Below are positions 8,473-23,400 of a stretch of DNA of 64,000 bases, piece by piece. Position numbers and translations under genes: made by a program. The notes beneath the pieces were generated by a model. The model did no database searches, was not told the origin of the DNA, and worked only from the letters and a program-made list of their open reading frames with translations. Numbering within the stretch: position 1 is the stretch's first letter; the number at the start of each line of letters is the position of its first letter. Source of the stretch: Natronomonas salsuginis (GTDB lineage: Archaea; Halobacteriota; Halobacteria; Halobacteriales; Haloarculaceae); the NCBI RefSeq assembly GCF_005239135.1, contig NZ_QKNX01000007.1, positions 54,402 through 118,401 on the forward strand. The letters run 5' to 3'.

Positions 8473-11400
8473 TTAGTGTGCGAGGATGTATTTATGATAG
8501 ATGCGGGCTGCCTCGACCCACGCCGCCGTGCGGTCGGTGTCGAAGTTCGTTGCAGCAGCGAGGCGGTCAGGGTCCGCCGAGGCTAGCTGAGAGACGGACT
8601 CAATACCGACCGCTGACAGACATCGCATTGCGGCTTCCGACGGCGTGTCTAACGACCCCCACGCTCGGCTGTTGACAGCAGGGTCAAGCGGTGCAGGGTC
8701 CGAGTCGCGGAGCTCGGCGACCGATGCCTCCGTTTTCACGAGTCGGACCGCGACCCGTCGTCGGAGACGCTGACCGATCCACTCTGCGGACCTAGCCTGC
8801 GCAGTCCATCGGTAGACACGTTTCGGCGACACGCCGATACTCACCGCCACTCGCTCGGGGTCGGAACGCGCTAACTCATCGACAGTCGTGAGCCCCGCGT
8901 CGCTGAGTCGCTCGCTGTACGCCGGCCCGATTCCATCTATCGATCGCAAACCATTGTCTGTCGTCCCCAACCGGTCGTTTATAAGTATGATGAACTGACG
9001 GAGAGTCGGCCGCACCCGCTCTGCTTGTTCAAAGGTTCGCTGTCGTACCGCAGTGCGTGTTCGCTGTGCCGACGCGATAATGGTGGGAAGCGCGTCCTTA
9101 CGGAGCCATGTCGGTGCAACAGCTGTCCGCGTGCGCAGCAACCGTACACCCAGTTCCGCCGTCTCTGCGGTACGTATTAGTATCGTCTTACTCGCTGTGG
9201 CCACTCGGGCGGTGACTCGATCAACTCGCTGGCGGACCCGCCTTCCATTCACAGTCTCCGCGATCGGGGGACGGTCGGACTTCGTTTCCCGCCGGTCCGC
9301 CTGCTCGATCCACTTGTCGATAACCGCGGGCGCAACCGCAACCGCGTTCTCGAGGTGATTGGGGTCCGCCGACGCGAGTTGGCCGACCGATTCGATGCCG
9401 ACCTCGCGCAACGCCCCAGCGTGCTCGCCTGCGATCGACGAGACCGACGAATTACTCGCCGGAGGGTTCTCGCCGGTGACAGCGTACCACAATCGATCGG
9501 TTGTGTCCGTGAGCAGTGCACCCGACCGGAGCATGAGCGTCGAGTAGCGTTTGCCGAGTGCGTCGAACTTGCCCATCACGATGTCTTCGATCCAGCGCTG
9601 TATCTCGGCGACCACGACGCTCAGTGCGGCCCCAACAGGCCCAGAGACGGGTGCGAGCCAACTGGGGATGAGCGTGGTGACGAGCCCGCCAGAGGCGGCA
9701 TCGACGCCACCGCGAAGGCGGCTCCGCAACCAGCCGCGCCACTGGCGCTTCCGGTACGACCGGTACGTCCCGACGAGGAACGCCTGGAGTCCCTCGCGAG
9801 TCGCTAGTTCCCGGCGGCTCTCGAACCACTCACGCCAGTACGACCGCGTAAAGTACTTGCGAAGCGCCGCCAGCCGTACACGGATGTTCGACCAGGCGAG
9901 CCGTTTTCGCAGGGTAGTGACGAGCCGCGTGAGCTGCTGGCGCGTCGAGCCGCGCAACCGGCGTCTGAGCCACGATTGAAGCCGGCGGCGGGCCATGTTC
10001 ATCGGTGTTTGGATCCGGTCGCCACCGAAGCTGTAGGCGGCTCCAGCCGCACCAGCACCACCGGTGACCGTAACCGCTGCCTTGCCGGCGGTAGACAGCG
10101 AGCCGAACCACCGTACCGGAGCGGTTAACGAAGCGAGCAGGACGCCGACGGCTCCACCTGCGCTGTCACTGCCTCCGCCGCCGCTACCGCCACCGCTACC
10201 GCTTCCACCAGTACCAGCATCACCTCCAACGCCGCTACTTGTGCCAGCACTGCTACCGATTTCGCCAGTGCTTGACTGTGGCTCTTCGTCACCATTTCCG
10301 TCATCGCTGGTATCGGCAGACTCGGTGTCGTCTCCGACGCTCGGTGGCTCTTCGTCACCACTTCCGTCATCGCTGGTATCGGCAGATTCGGTGTCGTCTC
10401 CGACGCTCGGTGGCTCTTCTTCGACGCTCTCCTCATCACCTCCCTGAGGCTCACCCGGAACCGGTGCATCAGCGTCGGCTTTGATATCCACGTATGATGC
10501 TGAGTACGAGATATCCGAGACGTCGACGCTTATTCCATCGTCTGTGGATTCGACCGTCAGTTCTCGGTCGCTGGATTTGTACTCACCAAAGAGTTTGTGC
10601 TCGGGATGGTCCGCAACCCCCCACGCTTCGAGTTGCGATTGCGGGATTTGTGCCTGGTAAAATCCCTCGTATACCGTACCGTCGGCCGTCGCGTACCGCG
10701 GCCCGGCGATCCACGTTCGCAGTCGGTCGTTCGACACCACAGGCAGCGAGATTCGCTGCGCGTTCGTCGAGAGGACCAACCCAGTCAGGCGCTCCCGGAG
10801 CGAGTCCGGCCTCGTAGAGAGGTCGTAAATCGAGAAGTACACCGTCTGGTTGTACCGAGCGTCAGCGGTGTCTGATGCACCACTCGGCCACGATACCGTC
10901 GACGGATCCTCGCTGACGAGCGGTCCAACCCGCTTTTTCTGACTCGACGTCGTCGCGAGCGACACCGGACTGCCCGTGATGGTGATGTCCGTCGCCGCCG
11001 GGTTCGTTGCGTTCGGTTGCGAACTGAATTCGGCGTCGCGAAGCGCCCAAAACAACGTGTGCGGCGTGTAGTTTGTGACGGTCACCCGGATCTCGAACAT
11101 GGTGTCGTCCGTCACGCCGAACGCCTCCAGTTCCGAGGGGTCTTGTACAACAGACGTGTCGCGATTCGGATCACTCGCATTCGCGATTTGAATCTGTAAC
11201 AGTCCGTCAGTGACCTCCGGAATCACCACCATCTTGTGACCGTCGACGCTCAGATTACCCGGAGTACCATCGACGATGCTGAGTGACGCCGAGGTTTCGA
11301 CCGGCTGTGGATCCAGCCGCACGGACTGGCTTATCCTCTCGCCACGTGTCACATTCACCTTATGAGAGCCGTTTCCGGCGTCGTTACCGAGAGGCGCAAC

Positions 11401-14400
11401 GACGTACTCGCCGGGTGCTACCGTGACGGCATACTGCCCGGTGCTGTTCGTCATCGTGTAGTAGGTTTCGCTCCCGTCGTGGCTCGTAATCTGAACCGGA
11501 ATATTTGTCGCGGGCGCGCCGTTGGGATTCGTGAACGCTCCACTGACGGTCCCCGAGCCTTCGAGCGTGAGATCCTGTGATTCCGCTGTCTCTGGCCCAA
11601 CGTCGATACCCTCGAGTTCTCGAACCGGTGCCGAGGTGTTATCGACGACGAGTCGGTAGCTCCCGGCGGGCACCGTCGCGGTGTAGTCACCGGTATTATT
11701 GAGTGACACCGACTGTCTGTGGCTCCCATCTGAGCTAACGATCGTCACGGTACCACTCGTCACCGGCGAACCGTCCTCGTCGGTGATGGTGCCGCTAACG
11801 GAGCTCATCTGTGGGACCTTTGGCTCCGGATCGTCGGCGTCTAGTATTCCGTCGTTGTCGTCGTCGTCGTCAGTCGGCACGCCAACCGCAGTGTTATCAT
11901 CGGCCAGTCCATCCCCGTCAGTGTCGCTGTAGAAGGTGACAGTGATTGGTTGTGTCGTGTTGGCACTTGTGGTGGCCGCGGTCACGTCGACCTCGTACGT
12001 GTTGTCGCCGTCGGCATCTGCTGGAGTCTCGAAGTCTGCAGAGTCGGTGAACAACAGGACGCCGGTGTCGCTGTCGACGGTGAACGAACTGGCATCAGCG
12101 CCGCCAGTGATCGTGTACGTGACTCCGTCGTCGAATAAGCCACCTGGGCCGTCGGTCGCATTCACATCGACGAGCGGACCATCTTGGTTCTCAAGCCTCG
12201 TGATCGTCCCTGTCGAGACGAATTCGGGTGTCGACTCCTCCACGGTGTGTTCGTGTGAGGCTGTCAGACCCGATCCACCGCCGTCGTTATCAACACTATC
12301 AGTAGCAGTGTCGATCGTCGCTGTGTAGGTTCCCTCGCCGTTGTCGAACGCCTGTGTCGAATCGAGCGTGTACGTGTACGGACCGGCCCCGGACTGGACG
12401 AAGTCGTCTCTGTCGAAGGCGTACACGTTGTTCGCGTTGGGCCCATCGACACGCACGGACACGTCATTCGTCGCCGCACCGAGTTGCTCGTCCGAGTCGA
12501 AAGTGAAGCTGAGGTTGCCGGCCCCATCAGAGCCGAGCGCCACATTCGACAGCGTTGGCGCCGTCGTGTCCGAGGAGTCCTGTGATCCACTCACGGTAAC
12601 GGTCCCCGACGAGTACGTGACCGGCATGGAGACGAGTATAGCCCCCTTCTTACGCTCGACTGTCAGATCCGATTCAGCGACGGATTCGCCTTTGTACGTT
12701 GCCGTCACCTGGCCAGGAGTGATCTCCCATGCATTGAGGACCCTGATCGGAATCCGAGCGTTGTAAAAGCCCGTGTTGACTGTTTCGCCGTCAGTCTCGT
12801 AGTGCGGGGCTGCGACAGTTATTGACAGTGACCCTGCAGAGTCGCTCCCCCCAACGCTGGATTGCGGGACGCTAAATGCCTGTGCGTCGGTCCCGATGAA
12901 GGCCCCGTCGAGCCGGCTTCGGTAGCTCGGATTCACCTGGCCCTCCATCGAGACGGCCATCATGTCGACGATAGCACCATATCGCTTCGAGGCCGTGTGG
13001 TCGCTCAACGGCCACTCCCTCGGATCGGGGTTTTGGATGTCTGGCTCGACGTACGCCTCCGCAGGGGTTACCGTGATGCTGATCTCTTTCGTGCCCTTAC
13101 CAACTCTAGTCTTTTCCCACCCGTCGGCGTTCCCGGTTCCGAGCACGAACACTGGATCGAAGTCGTCGACGGTGAGCGTTACTTCGAGCGGTGTGCTCGC
13201 GTTGACACCATCGACGACGCTGATGTCTTTTTGCTCCGGCGAGCCGGTCGGGTGAAGATACCAGTCGACCGCGCCGCGGTTATGATCGATCGTGGCGTTC
13301 ACTTCGATTCCGACTTCAGTACCGGTCGTCGCGTCGACGACCGTGGTCCCGCTCTCGCCCACTGTCGGGCACGGGTCCTTCTGTGAGCCGACACAGCCGT
13401 AGCCGAGTGAAGACTGAATCTGGCGGGATCGCGACGTGTCTTCGATCTCGGTTTGCACGTTGAACCGGCTGTTAGCTTGTTTCGGCACATCGATCGTTAC
13501 CATGCCCTGGCTTTGACCCGGACGCACCGTCTCTGTCCTGAACGTGCTCCCGATCGTTATCGGGGAGACCCGGATGATCGCATTTTCTGGATCGAGGCTT
13601 CCGAGGTCGTACGCGACAGTGATTGTTCCATCCTCGAGTGATCCGGCTGTGACACTCGTCGAGACGTTCTCGTACGCGACGATCTGAGTGCTTTTGTTCG
13701 CCAGTTCCGTCTCTCCAGCGCTTGTGTTCACCAGCGTCGCTCGACCGGTGAACGTCCCGCCGCCGACCGCCGACGATGGCACGGTAAGACTCGTGAGTCC
13801 TTCGAGACTCCCGACGGTACGGGTCGCGATCGGCGTCGTTGTCGAGTCGGTGTCGTTGTACAGTTGGATTTCGAGGTCATCGACCGACCCAACCTCGCCC
13901 GTCGCGTTGTACGTCACGTCCACTGCCGACAGCGTGTTCGAATCAAGGTCGCTCGTTGTTACTGCGACTGCCGGAGCGATTCCCGTGTCGATGCCCGCTT
14001 GATCATTGCTATCTTCAGCGGGCGAGTCCTCCTCGTCCGGCGTACTAGTATCGCCGTCCTCTCCGGCCGTGTTCGCATCGACGATATCGATACGCCCGCC
14101 CATTCCACTATGGATACCACACGCGTAATAGAGCTCGTCCGGCGCATTGGATGGGACGCTGAACGTGAGGTTCCCTTTCTCGACAGCATTCGTATTCGAG
14201 CTCGAGGGAGATGAGACGGTGACGCCCTTCGTGTAGATGGTGTCGAAGTTCCCGCCTCCCGGAGTCGTCGCAATGTGGAACGGGTGGCCGCTCGCGTCGA
14301 CGACGAACCGGTACGTCGACCCGCGCTCAAGCGTCAGGGTGTCTCGCGGGACGTTATCGACGACGAAGACGCCGTTCTCGACGGTCACGTTGTACACCGC

Positions 14401-17400
14401 ATCGACTGGTGTGATTGGTGCCGTTGTATCAACACTGACAGCGGTCGATTCAACCGTTCGGGTGATCTCGTTCCCGTTCTCGCTCGTCACGGTCACCGTG
14501 AGCGACTGGCCCGTTCCGTCTGTCGCGGTCGGTCCGACGGTGATCACGCCGGTGTGGGTGCTGGGTTTGTCGGTCTCTGCGTTGCTCAGTGTGACCTCTC
14601 CGGCGTCGTACGCGGATGCGTTGACCGTTACTGACGAAATCGTTCCAGAGCCGGTTTCCACGGTGACCCGAGCGCGGTCGCCCGGGGAGAGTGTGCCGTC
14701 GCCGTTGGTTTCGTCCGTGATTGTGACAGTCTCGACGCTTGGCAGCGTCGAAGAGCCGCCGGCCCCTCCCACCAAGTCACCTGTCGAGTCGCCATCAACC
14801 TGCACGTCACCGGAGGCGGCCGAATCGGTGATCGCCTTCTCACTCGATTGATTCCCGATCAACGCGCCGGTGTTGGGACCGGTTGCGGCGATATCGCCGC
14901 GTGCAGTTGAGCCGTTAACTGCGCCATTGCTCTCACCCAACAGCCCGCCAACTTTGTCTCCATTCGCGGAGACGTCGCCACTCGCACTGGAGTTCTTGAC
15001 CGCAGCGTTACTCCGACCGACGAGCCCGCCAGCCTCGTTGCCACTCGCGTTGACAGTGCCGTTCGCTGTCGAACTCGTCACGTCTCCGTCGCTCTGACCG
15101 ATTAGTCCACCAACTCTGTTGCCGCCCGCACTAACGGTACCGCTCGCATTAGTGTTGGTAACCGCCCCGTCACTCTGACCAATCAACCCACCAGCTTCGT
15201 TGCCTTCGACAGAGACATCGCCACTCGCACTGGAACTAGTCACATTCCCGTCGCTTTGGCCAACCAATCCACCGGCCCGGCTGCCGTTTGCGGTGGCGTT
15301 CCCGCTTGCACTGGCGTTTTTCACATCACCGGTACTCTGGCCGATCAGTCCGCCGGCTTCGTCACCCTCGACAGAGACATCGCCACTCGCCTCGGAGTTA
15401 GACACTATCCCGTCGCTTTGACCGACCAGTCCGCCAGCGCTACTCCCGTTCGCAGTGACGGTCCCGCTCGCACTAGCGTTAGAGATGTTACCGTTGCTCT
15501 GACCGACCAGTCCACCGACTCGACTGCCGTTCGCAGTGACTGTGTTGTTCGTGCTGGAACGATCTATCGCACCGTTACTCTGGCCAACCAGCCCACCAGC
15601 CTCGTTTCCGTCCGCGGAGACAGCGCCACTGGCGGTAGAGCCGGACACCGTTCCGTTGCTCTGGCCGGCAAGCCCCCCAACACGCTGGTCACCGGACGTA
15701 TTCGTTGCGCCTGTCGAGTCGGTGACGGCACCACCGTCGCTGATAGTGCCAACGACGCCGCCAACTCGATCACCGCCACGGACGCTCCCCGAGACAGTCA
15801 CGTTCTGAACAGTCCCGGCGTTACTGCCGACCACCGTTCCGACATCGTTGTCCCCGGTGATCGAGGCGTTTGCGAGGGTCAGGTTACTGACCACCGCAGC
15901 TGATTCGGTCACCCCAATGAGACCGGTCGGGCTCGTCCCGCTTCGGTTGATCGAGAGGTTCGTGATCATCTTACCGGCGCCGTCGAGGGTTCCGTTGAAC
16001 CCCATGATCGGCTCGAACCCGCTGCCGCCGTTCCACGACGAGTCGTTCGTCGCCGAGGCGTCGATATCGGAAGCCAGTCGGTAGTGCTCGTCACGCGCTT
16101 GGGTACTGTTGTTGATCGCCTGGAGGTCCGCGAGCGAGTCGATCAGATACGGATTCTCAGAGGTCCCATTCCCTTGGTAGGCCGCCTTCAGTGGCGTCCC
16201 GTCCCCGCGAGTGTACGTCCGTACCACGCCCTCTTCGACGGTGAGTGTCGTCGTTGAGACGGTCGAATTGCCTGCCACCCCAAACGTCGGCGTGTACGTG
16301 CCCGCAGTGGACTCGGTAACGGTGAACGTCGCGGTTCCGGTTTGATCGGTCACGGCCGTGGCGCTCTCAAGATCGGTGAGTCCGGCCGCGTCTCGAACCA
16401 TAATGACGAGTCCCTTACCGGTGCCGGGCGTCGTCACAGTAACCGGAATCGAGACCTGCTCGGACTGCACCGCGCTCACGTTTGCAGCCTCGGCCGTGTT
16501 CACTGTCACCGGCGGCTGTTCGTCTCCGGTCGCCTGTGCTTGTAGTATCGGATACCCTCTCGTGTCGGCCCATGTCGTGGTGAAGTCCAATCCGGACATG
16601 AACGTCGTCGCTGCCTGTCCTTGCATTTTGGCAGCCGGTGTGTCAGCACTGACTGCCTCGTAGCCGCGTACAGTCTGGGGAGTTCCGCTTCCGGTAGCGC
16701 TTGTCTGGTTGGTGGCTGTTTTGTCCCAGTAGGCGTCCGAGAGCGTTCCGTTGTTGTCTCCGACGAGTCCACCGACGCTGGTGCCACCCTCGACCTGCCC
16801 AGTAGCGTAGACACGGGCCACACTGCCGGCAGCGACCCGGCCAACGACGCCACCCACGTTGCTACCTGACGCGGTGACGGCTCCCTTTGCGTACGAATCA
16901 CGGATGTCAGATGAACCGTCGAGTCGTCCGATCAACCCGCCCACGTCGCTCCCAGCCGCACCGCTCACGTCACCACTCGCCGAGGAGTTCGTCACGTCGG
17001 CACTTGTGTTCCCGACGAGACCACCCACACCGTCTGCGCTACCGGTCACCGCACCGGCCGCCGAGGAATTGCGTACCGGAGCCAGTGAGCGACCGACCAG
17101 CCCACCCACGTCGGCGGTTCCGGTGACGTTCCCTGATGTTGTCGCGTCAGTCACCGGGGTCGTGCCCAGGTGTTCCCCGATCAACCCGCCAGCGTACTGC
17201 CCAGTCGCGGTGACAGCGCCGCTTGCTGTAGACCTTGTTAGATGTCCGCTGGCACTGCCGACCAGTCCACCAACCCGTTCAGAACCGGACGTGTGTACTG
17301 CCGCCGAAGAGTCGGTGATAGTACTACCCGACTCAGTTGTCCCGACCAGCCCTCCGACTCGCGTATCGCCGGTGACCGATCCCGAGACGGTCACGTTCTG

Positions 17401-20400
17401 GACCGTTCCATTGCTTGTGCCAGCCACCAAACCGACGTCGTCGCCTCCGGTGACCGACGCGTTTTCGAGAGTCAGGTTCTGGACTGTTGCGTCTGAACCC
17501 AGGCTGCCGACGATCCCGACCGGGCTCGCATTGCTTCGGTCGATCGAGAGGTTCGAGACCGTACTGTCGTTGCCGTCGAGTGTTCCGTTGAACTCCGTAA
17601 TCGGCTCGAACCCGCTGCCGCCGTTCCACGACGAGTCGTTCGTCGCCGAGGCGTCGATATCGGAAGCCAGTCGGTAGTGGTCATTGCGCGCCGCAGTGCT
17701 GTTGTTGATCGCCTGGAGGTCCGCGAGCGAGTCGATCAGATACGGATTCTCGGAGGTGCCGTTACCGCGATATATAGCCCTCAGTTGCGTCTCGTCCTCG
17801 CGGGTGTACGTCCGTACCACGCCCTCTTCGATAGTGAGAGTCGCCGTCGTTGAGACGGTCGAATTGCCGGCCACCTCGAACGTCGGTTCGTACGTGCTCG
17901 CGTTAGACTCGGTGACGGTGAATGTCGCGGTGCCGTTCTGGTCTGTCGTGGCCGTGGCGTTCTCGAGGTCGGTGAGTCCGGTTGCGTTTCGGGCGGTGAT
18001 GACAAACCCATCACGAGGCTCACCACCTGTGGTCGTCACAGTGAGCGTGATAGCGACCGCCTCAGACTGGACTCCGGTCGCGCCGGTCGCCTCGATCGTG
18101 TCGACCGAACGAGGCGGCTGTTCGGTCCCGGTCGTCTGTGCTTGTAAGACCGGATAGCCTCGCGTGGTGTTCCACGTCGTGGTGAAGTTCAACCCAGGCA
18201 TGAATTCAGTCGCCGCCGTACCCTGCATCTTGACCGTCGGCAGGGCAGTTTCGGTGTCGCCTTTGCTTTTCGTCTGGCCGGTCGACTGCTCGTCCCAGTA
18301 CGCCCGATCGACGGTTACGCCACCACCGTCCTGGCGACCGAGAAGGCCGCCAACATTGGTCGTCCCCGAGACGTTCCCGGCTGCAAACGCCTCGACGATC
18401 TGGGAGCCGTCGTTTGCATCACCAAGCAGGCCGCCGATCTCGCTTCCTCCATTTTTCACACCGCCGGTTGCCGACACCTGTTCGACCCGAGCGTTAGATC
18501 CGATATCTCCGGCGAACCCGCCCGCTTCGTTGTGTCCGTTCGCATCGACAATCGCAGACGTATGCGACTCGGTGATTTTCGCATCGTCGACGAGGACACC
18601 GACCAATCCGCCCAGGTGTGCCTCGCCATCCGCTTCCGTTGTCGCCGTTCCACTCGTCACCACAGTTCGACTGATCGATCCTGCATGTGAACCGACGAGC
18701 GGTCCAGTCCCTTGCCCACCTGTGACAGCAGGCTGTGAAAGCGTTACGTTGGTAATGCTACTGCCCGCGTTGGTGTCGCCGAACAGACCAACGCTCGCTT
18801 CGTCTCCGCGGTCGATCGACAGGTTCGAGATTGCGTACCCGTCGCCGTCGAGTGAACCGGTGAAGTCTGCAATCGGCTCGAACCCGCTGCCGCTGTTCCA
18901 CGACGAGTCGTTCGTCGCCGAGGCGTCGATATCGGCAGCCAGTCGGTACTGTTCGTCACGCGTACCAGAGTCGATGTTGATCGCCTGGAGATCTGCGAGT
19001 GAGTCGATTTCGTACGGACTGTCGACCGTTCCGTTCCCGCGGTACACCGCGGTCAACGCTTCACCATCTTCGCGGGTGTAGGTTCGCACCGCCCCGTTGT
19101 CCACGATGATTGTCGCGTTTGTCGGTGCTGTCGAATGGCCGGCCACGCCAAACGTCGGACTGTACGTGTCAGGCGACGATTCGGCGATGGTGAACGTCGC
19201 AACACCGGTCTCGTTCGTCACAGCGGTGACATTGTCGAGACTGCTGAGGCCGGCAGCGTCCTGGACGTCCACGACGAGTCCTGCAGCCGTGCCGGTGCCG
19301 GCCGTCGTTACCGTGATAGCGACCGGGAACTGCTCGGACTGGACTCCAGTCGCGTTGGTAGCGGTGACCGTGGCGACCGTGCGAGGTGGCTGTTCGGTTC
19401 CGGTCGACTGTGCCTGCAAGACCGGATAGCCACGCGTGGTGTTCCACGTCGTGGTGAAGTTTAATCCGGGCATGAACTCAGTCGCAGCCCTGCCCTGCAT
19501 CTGCGGTGCCGGCGTGGTGTCACCGACAGATCCGTAGCCGCTCACCGTGTCGGCGATGTCGGTGCCGCTTCCGGTCGGGTCTGTCTGGGTGGTCGCGCCT
19601 TTGTCCCAGTAGCCCTCGGAGAGTGTCCCATCGTTGCTTCCAACGAGTCCGCCGACGGTACTGCCGGCTTCAACCCGTCCGCTCGCGTAGACGCGGAGTA
19701 CTTCGCCCTCGCTCCGACCGATAAGACCTCCGACGTCATTGCCTGAAGTGGTTACATTCCCGCGCGCGTACGAATCACCGACGCGGCCCCCATTCCGTCC
19801 GTGAAGTCCGATGAGTCCACCGACGTTGTCGCCCGATCCGGCGGAGACATTCCCTTGCGCATGTGAGTCGTCCACGCTTCCAGTTCGGTGGAACCCGACC
19901 AACCCGCCAACCTTCTCACCCGTCGTGGAAACATCGCCAGTTGCCGAGGCGTTTTTGAGTACATCAGTGCTGGCCAGTTGATCTAGCCGTCCGATCAGGC
20001 CGCCAACCTCATTCCCGCCGACACTACGCACATCGCCGGTCGCGGAGACGTCGGTAATCGCAGACCCGTGTTCGAACCGTCCGACGAGACCGCCCACGGA
20101 CGCGGGGCCTCCATCGTCGGACGTCATCTCGACGTCGCCTGTGGCGCGTGCTCCAGACATCGTGATGTTGCCGTTGTCGTCTGGATCTTCGATGAGCCCA
20201 ACCAGCCCACCGACGTAATCAGCGCCTGCAGAGACGGCTCCTGTCGCGGTAACGTTCGTAACCTGGGTACTGTTGTCGTGGCTCAACCGTCCGACCAGCC
20301 CACCAACATTCGCTCCGGTGGTACTTTCGACTTCACCGCTCGCAGTGGCGTTCCGCAGGGAGGCACGCGTGAATCCAACGAGCCCACCAACATCGTCACC

Positions 20401-23400
20401 GTCACTCGAGACGGTGCCCGTAGCGCTGACGTCCGCAATCGTCTGGCCAGCCTGATGATTACCGATCAGGCCGCCGATCTTATTGCCAGAGGTACTCATC
20501 ACATCGCCGCTGGCAGTGGCGTTCCTGACAGACACGTTTGTCCGACCGATTAGACCACCAACACTTCCGGTCCCACTAACGGTCCCGGATGCGGTTACAT
20601 CGGTCACTGGAGTCGTGCTCTGATGATCACCAATAAGGCCACCAGCGTACTGCCCAGTTGCGGTGACGGTCCCGCTCACGCTGGCGTTGTTCACCGCGCC
20701 GCTACTCTCTCCGACCAGTCCGCCGATGGCCTGGTTTCCGGATGTGTTTACGGACGCAGTCGAGTCGGTGATGTCACCATCAGCAGTAGTTTCACCCACG
20801 AGGCCACCAACCCGATCGGTTCCGCTGACCGTTCCAGAGACGGTAACGTTCCGAACGGTACCGGCGCTGGTCCCGACTGCGGCTCCGACGTCGTTGTTCC
20901 CGGTGATCGAGGCGTTCTGAATCGTTAGGTTCTGGATCGTTCCGTTCGAGCCGAGGGTGCCGACGAGGCCTGCTCTGTTCGCTCCGCTTCGGTCAACCGA
21001 GAGATTCGAGATCGTGTGCCCGTTGCCGTCGAGCGTGCCGGTAAATGCCTCATCGGTCGCGCTTGCGATCGGCTCGAAGCCGCTGCCACCGTTCCACGAC
21101 GGATCGTCGGTGGCAGACGCGTCGATATTGGCGACCAGTGTATACTGATCGCCGTGTGCCGCGGTGCTGTTTTCGATCGCCTGGAGATCTGCCAGCGAAT
21201 CGATCTCGTAGGGCCTGTCGACCGTGCCGTTTCCGCGGTACACCGCAGTCAACTCGGTGCCGTCCTCACGGATGAAGGTTCGCACCGCTCCGCTTTCTAC
21301 CGTAACCGTCGCGGTCGCCGAAGCGGCCGAGTTGCTCACCGCGACGAACTCAGGTTCGAATGTCCCGGCGGTCGGTTCGGCGAAGGTGAACTTCGCAGTG
21401 CCATTCGCGTCGGTCAGAGCCGTTTCGCCTTCGAGTTCGGAGAGACCGTCCGCATTCGAGACGTTGACCGTGTATCCCGGACCGACGCGGTCGCCGTCAG
21501 CTGTTGCATTGATTTTGACTGTAATCTGTTCTGTCTGGACACCAGTCGCGTCGGTGGCTTCAACCGTGTCGACAGTCGCGAGCAGACTTCCGGTCGTGTT
21601 CGACTCCCGCTGGAAGATCGGATACGTGTTCGAGAGCTTCCAGGGTGACGTGTAGTCCAGCGCCGGCATGAATTGCGTCGGCGCGCGACCCTGCATCTCT
21701 AGGGCTCGAGTGTCGTCACCGACGGTCCCGAAGCCGGTGGCTCCAACCGGTGTTCCGCTTCCCGTCGCGTCCGTCTGGTTGGTCGCGCCTTTGTCCCAGT
21801 AAGCGCCCGAAAGTTGCCCAATACTGTTCCCGACGAGCCCGCCAACGGTGCTCCCACCCTTGACGCGTCCGCTAGCGTACGACCGAGTTACATCTACACC
21901 CTCAGTCTCGCCGACGAGGCCACCAACTTTGTCGCCCGAGGTGGTGACATCACCGCGCGCGTACGAATCGGTAATAGCCCCGTCATTATTCGTATCGCCG
22001 ATGAGTCCACCAACCCAGTCGCCGTCAGTGGAGACGTTGCCTCGTGCATACGAGGTTTCGACACCATCGCCATCCTTGTAGTACCCAATCAGCCCACCGA
22101 CCCGCCGTCCAGTTGCGACAACGTCACCGGTGGCCGAGGCGTTCGCCAGGATGTAATCAGCTGAATTGTGGTGAAGTTCGCCGAATAGTCCGCCGACTCG
22201 GTGTCCGCCTCCGGGCTCGCTGGCGTTGATATCACCGGCAGCAGAGACATCTGTCACGTTTCCTGCGTTCTGGAACTCTCCGACGAGCCCGCCGGTATAC
22301 GCATATGTTCCTGCGTTCGTCGCGTTAACGACGCCCGAAGCATGAGCGTTGGAGACGGTGATCGGGTTCCCGGAACTCGACGTCGCCTGGCCAATCAATC
22401 CGCCCACGTATCCACCGGAATTCGAGGCTCCAGTCGAACGGGTGCCGTTCACACTCCCGCTTGCAGAGCTGTTGATCACGTCAGCCTGCCCCCGGCCGAG
22501 GAGGCCGCCAACGTAGCTCGTCCCGGTGACAGCCCCCGAGGCGTTCACGTCAGTCACCGGAATTGTGCTCTGGTGATCCCCAATGAGGCCACCAGCGTAC
22601 TGGCCAGTCGCGGTGACAGTCCCACTTGCGCTGGCGTTGTTCACCGCGCCGCTACTCTGTCCCACCAGTCCACCGGTAGACCGACTGCCGTTTGCAGTCG
22701 CCGTCGTGGTCGCGTCGGTAACGACACCGCCACTATTGACGGTTCCAACGAGACCACCAATCCGATCGCTTCCGCGGACGGCTCCCGAGGCGGTGACGTT
22801 CTGGACGGTCCCAGTGTTGATTCCGACGGCCACGCCAAGGTCGTTATTCCCATCTATCGAGGCGTCCTCGACCGTTAGGTTCTGGATTGTGCCGTCGTTG
22901 GTCCCGGCTACCACGCCGAGTTCGTCGCTCCCGGTGACCGAGGCGTTCTGGATTGTCAGATTCTGGATTACCCCGTTCGAATCGAGCGTGCCGACGAGCC
23001 CAGCCGTGCTCGCTCCGCTTCGGTTGATCGACAGGTTCGAAATCGTGGTGTCGTTACCGTCGAGTGAGCCAGTGAATGGCGTAATCGGCTCGAACCCGCT
23101 GCCGTCGTTCCATGAGGCGTCGCTCGTCGCCGACGCATCGATATTGGCTGCGAGTCGGTAGTTATCGGCACGTGCAGCACTGCTGTTGTCGATTGCCTGC
23201 AGATCTGCGAGCGAGTCGATCAGGTACGGATTTTCCGCGGTGCCGTTTCCGCTGTACACCGCGGTCAGCTCGGTGCCGTCTTCGCGGATGAAGCTTCGCG
23301 CCGCTCCCTCGTTCACGGTGACCGTCGCGTTCGCCGTTGCGTTCGAATAACCGACCACAGTAACTGTCGGGGTAAACGTCCCGGTAGCCGATTCAGTGAC

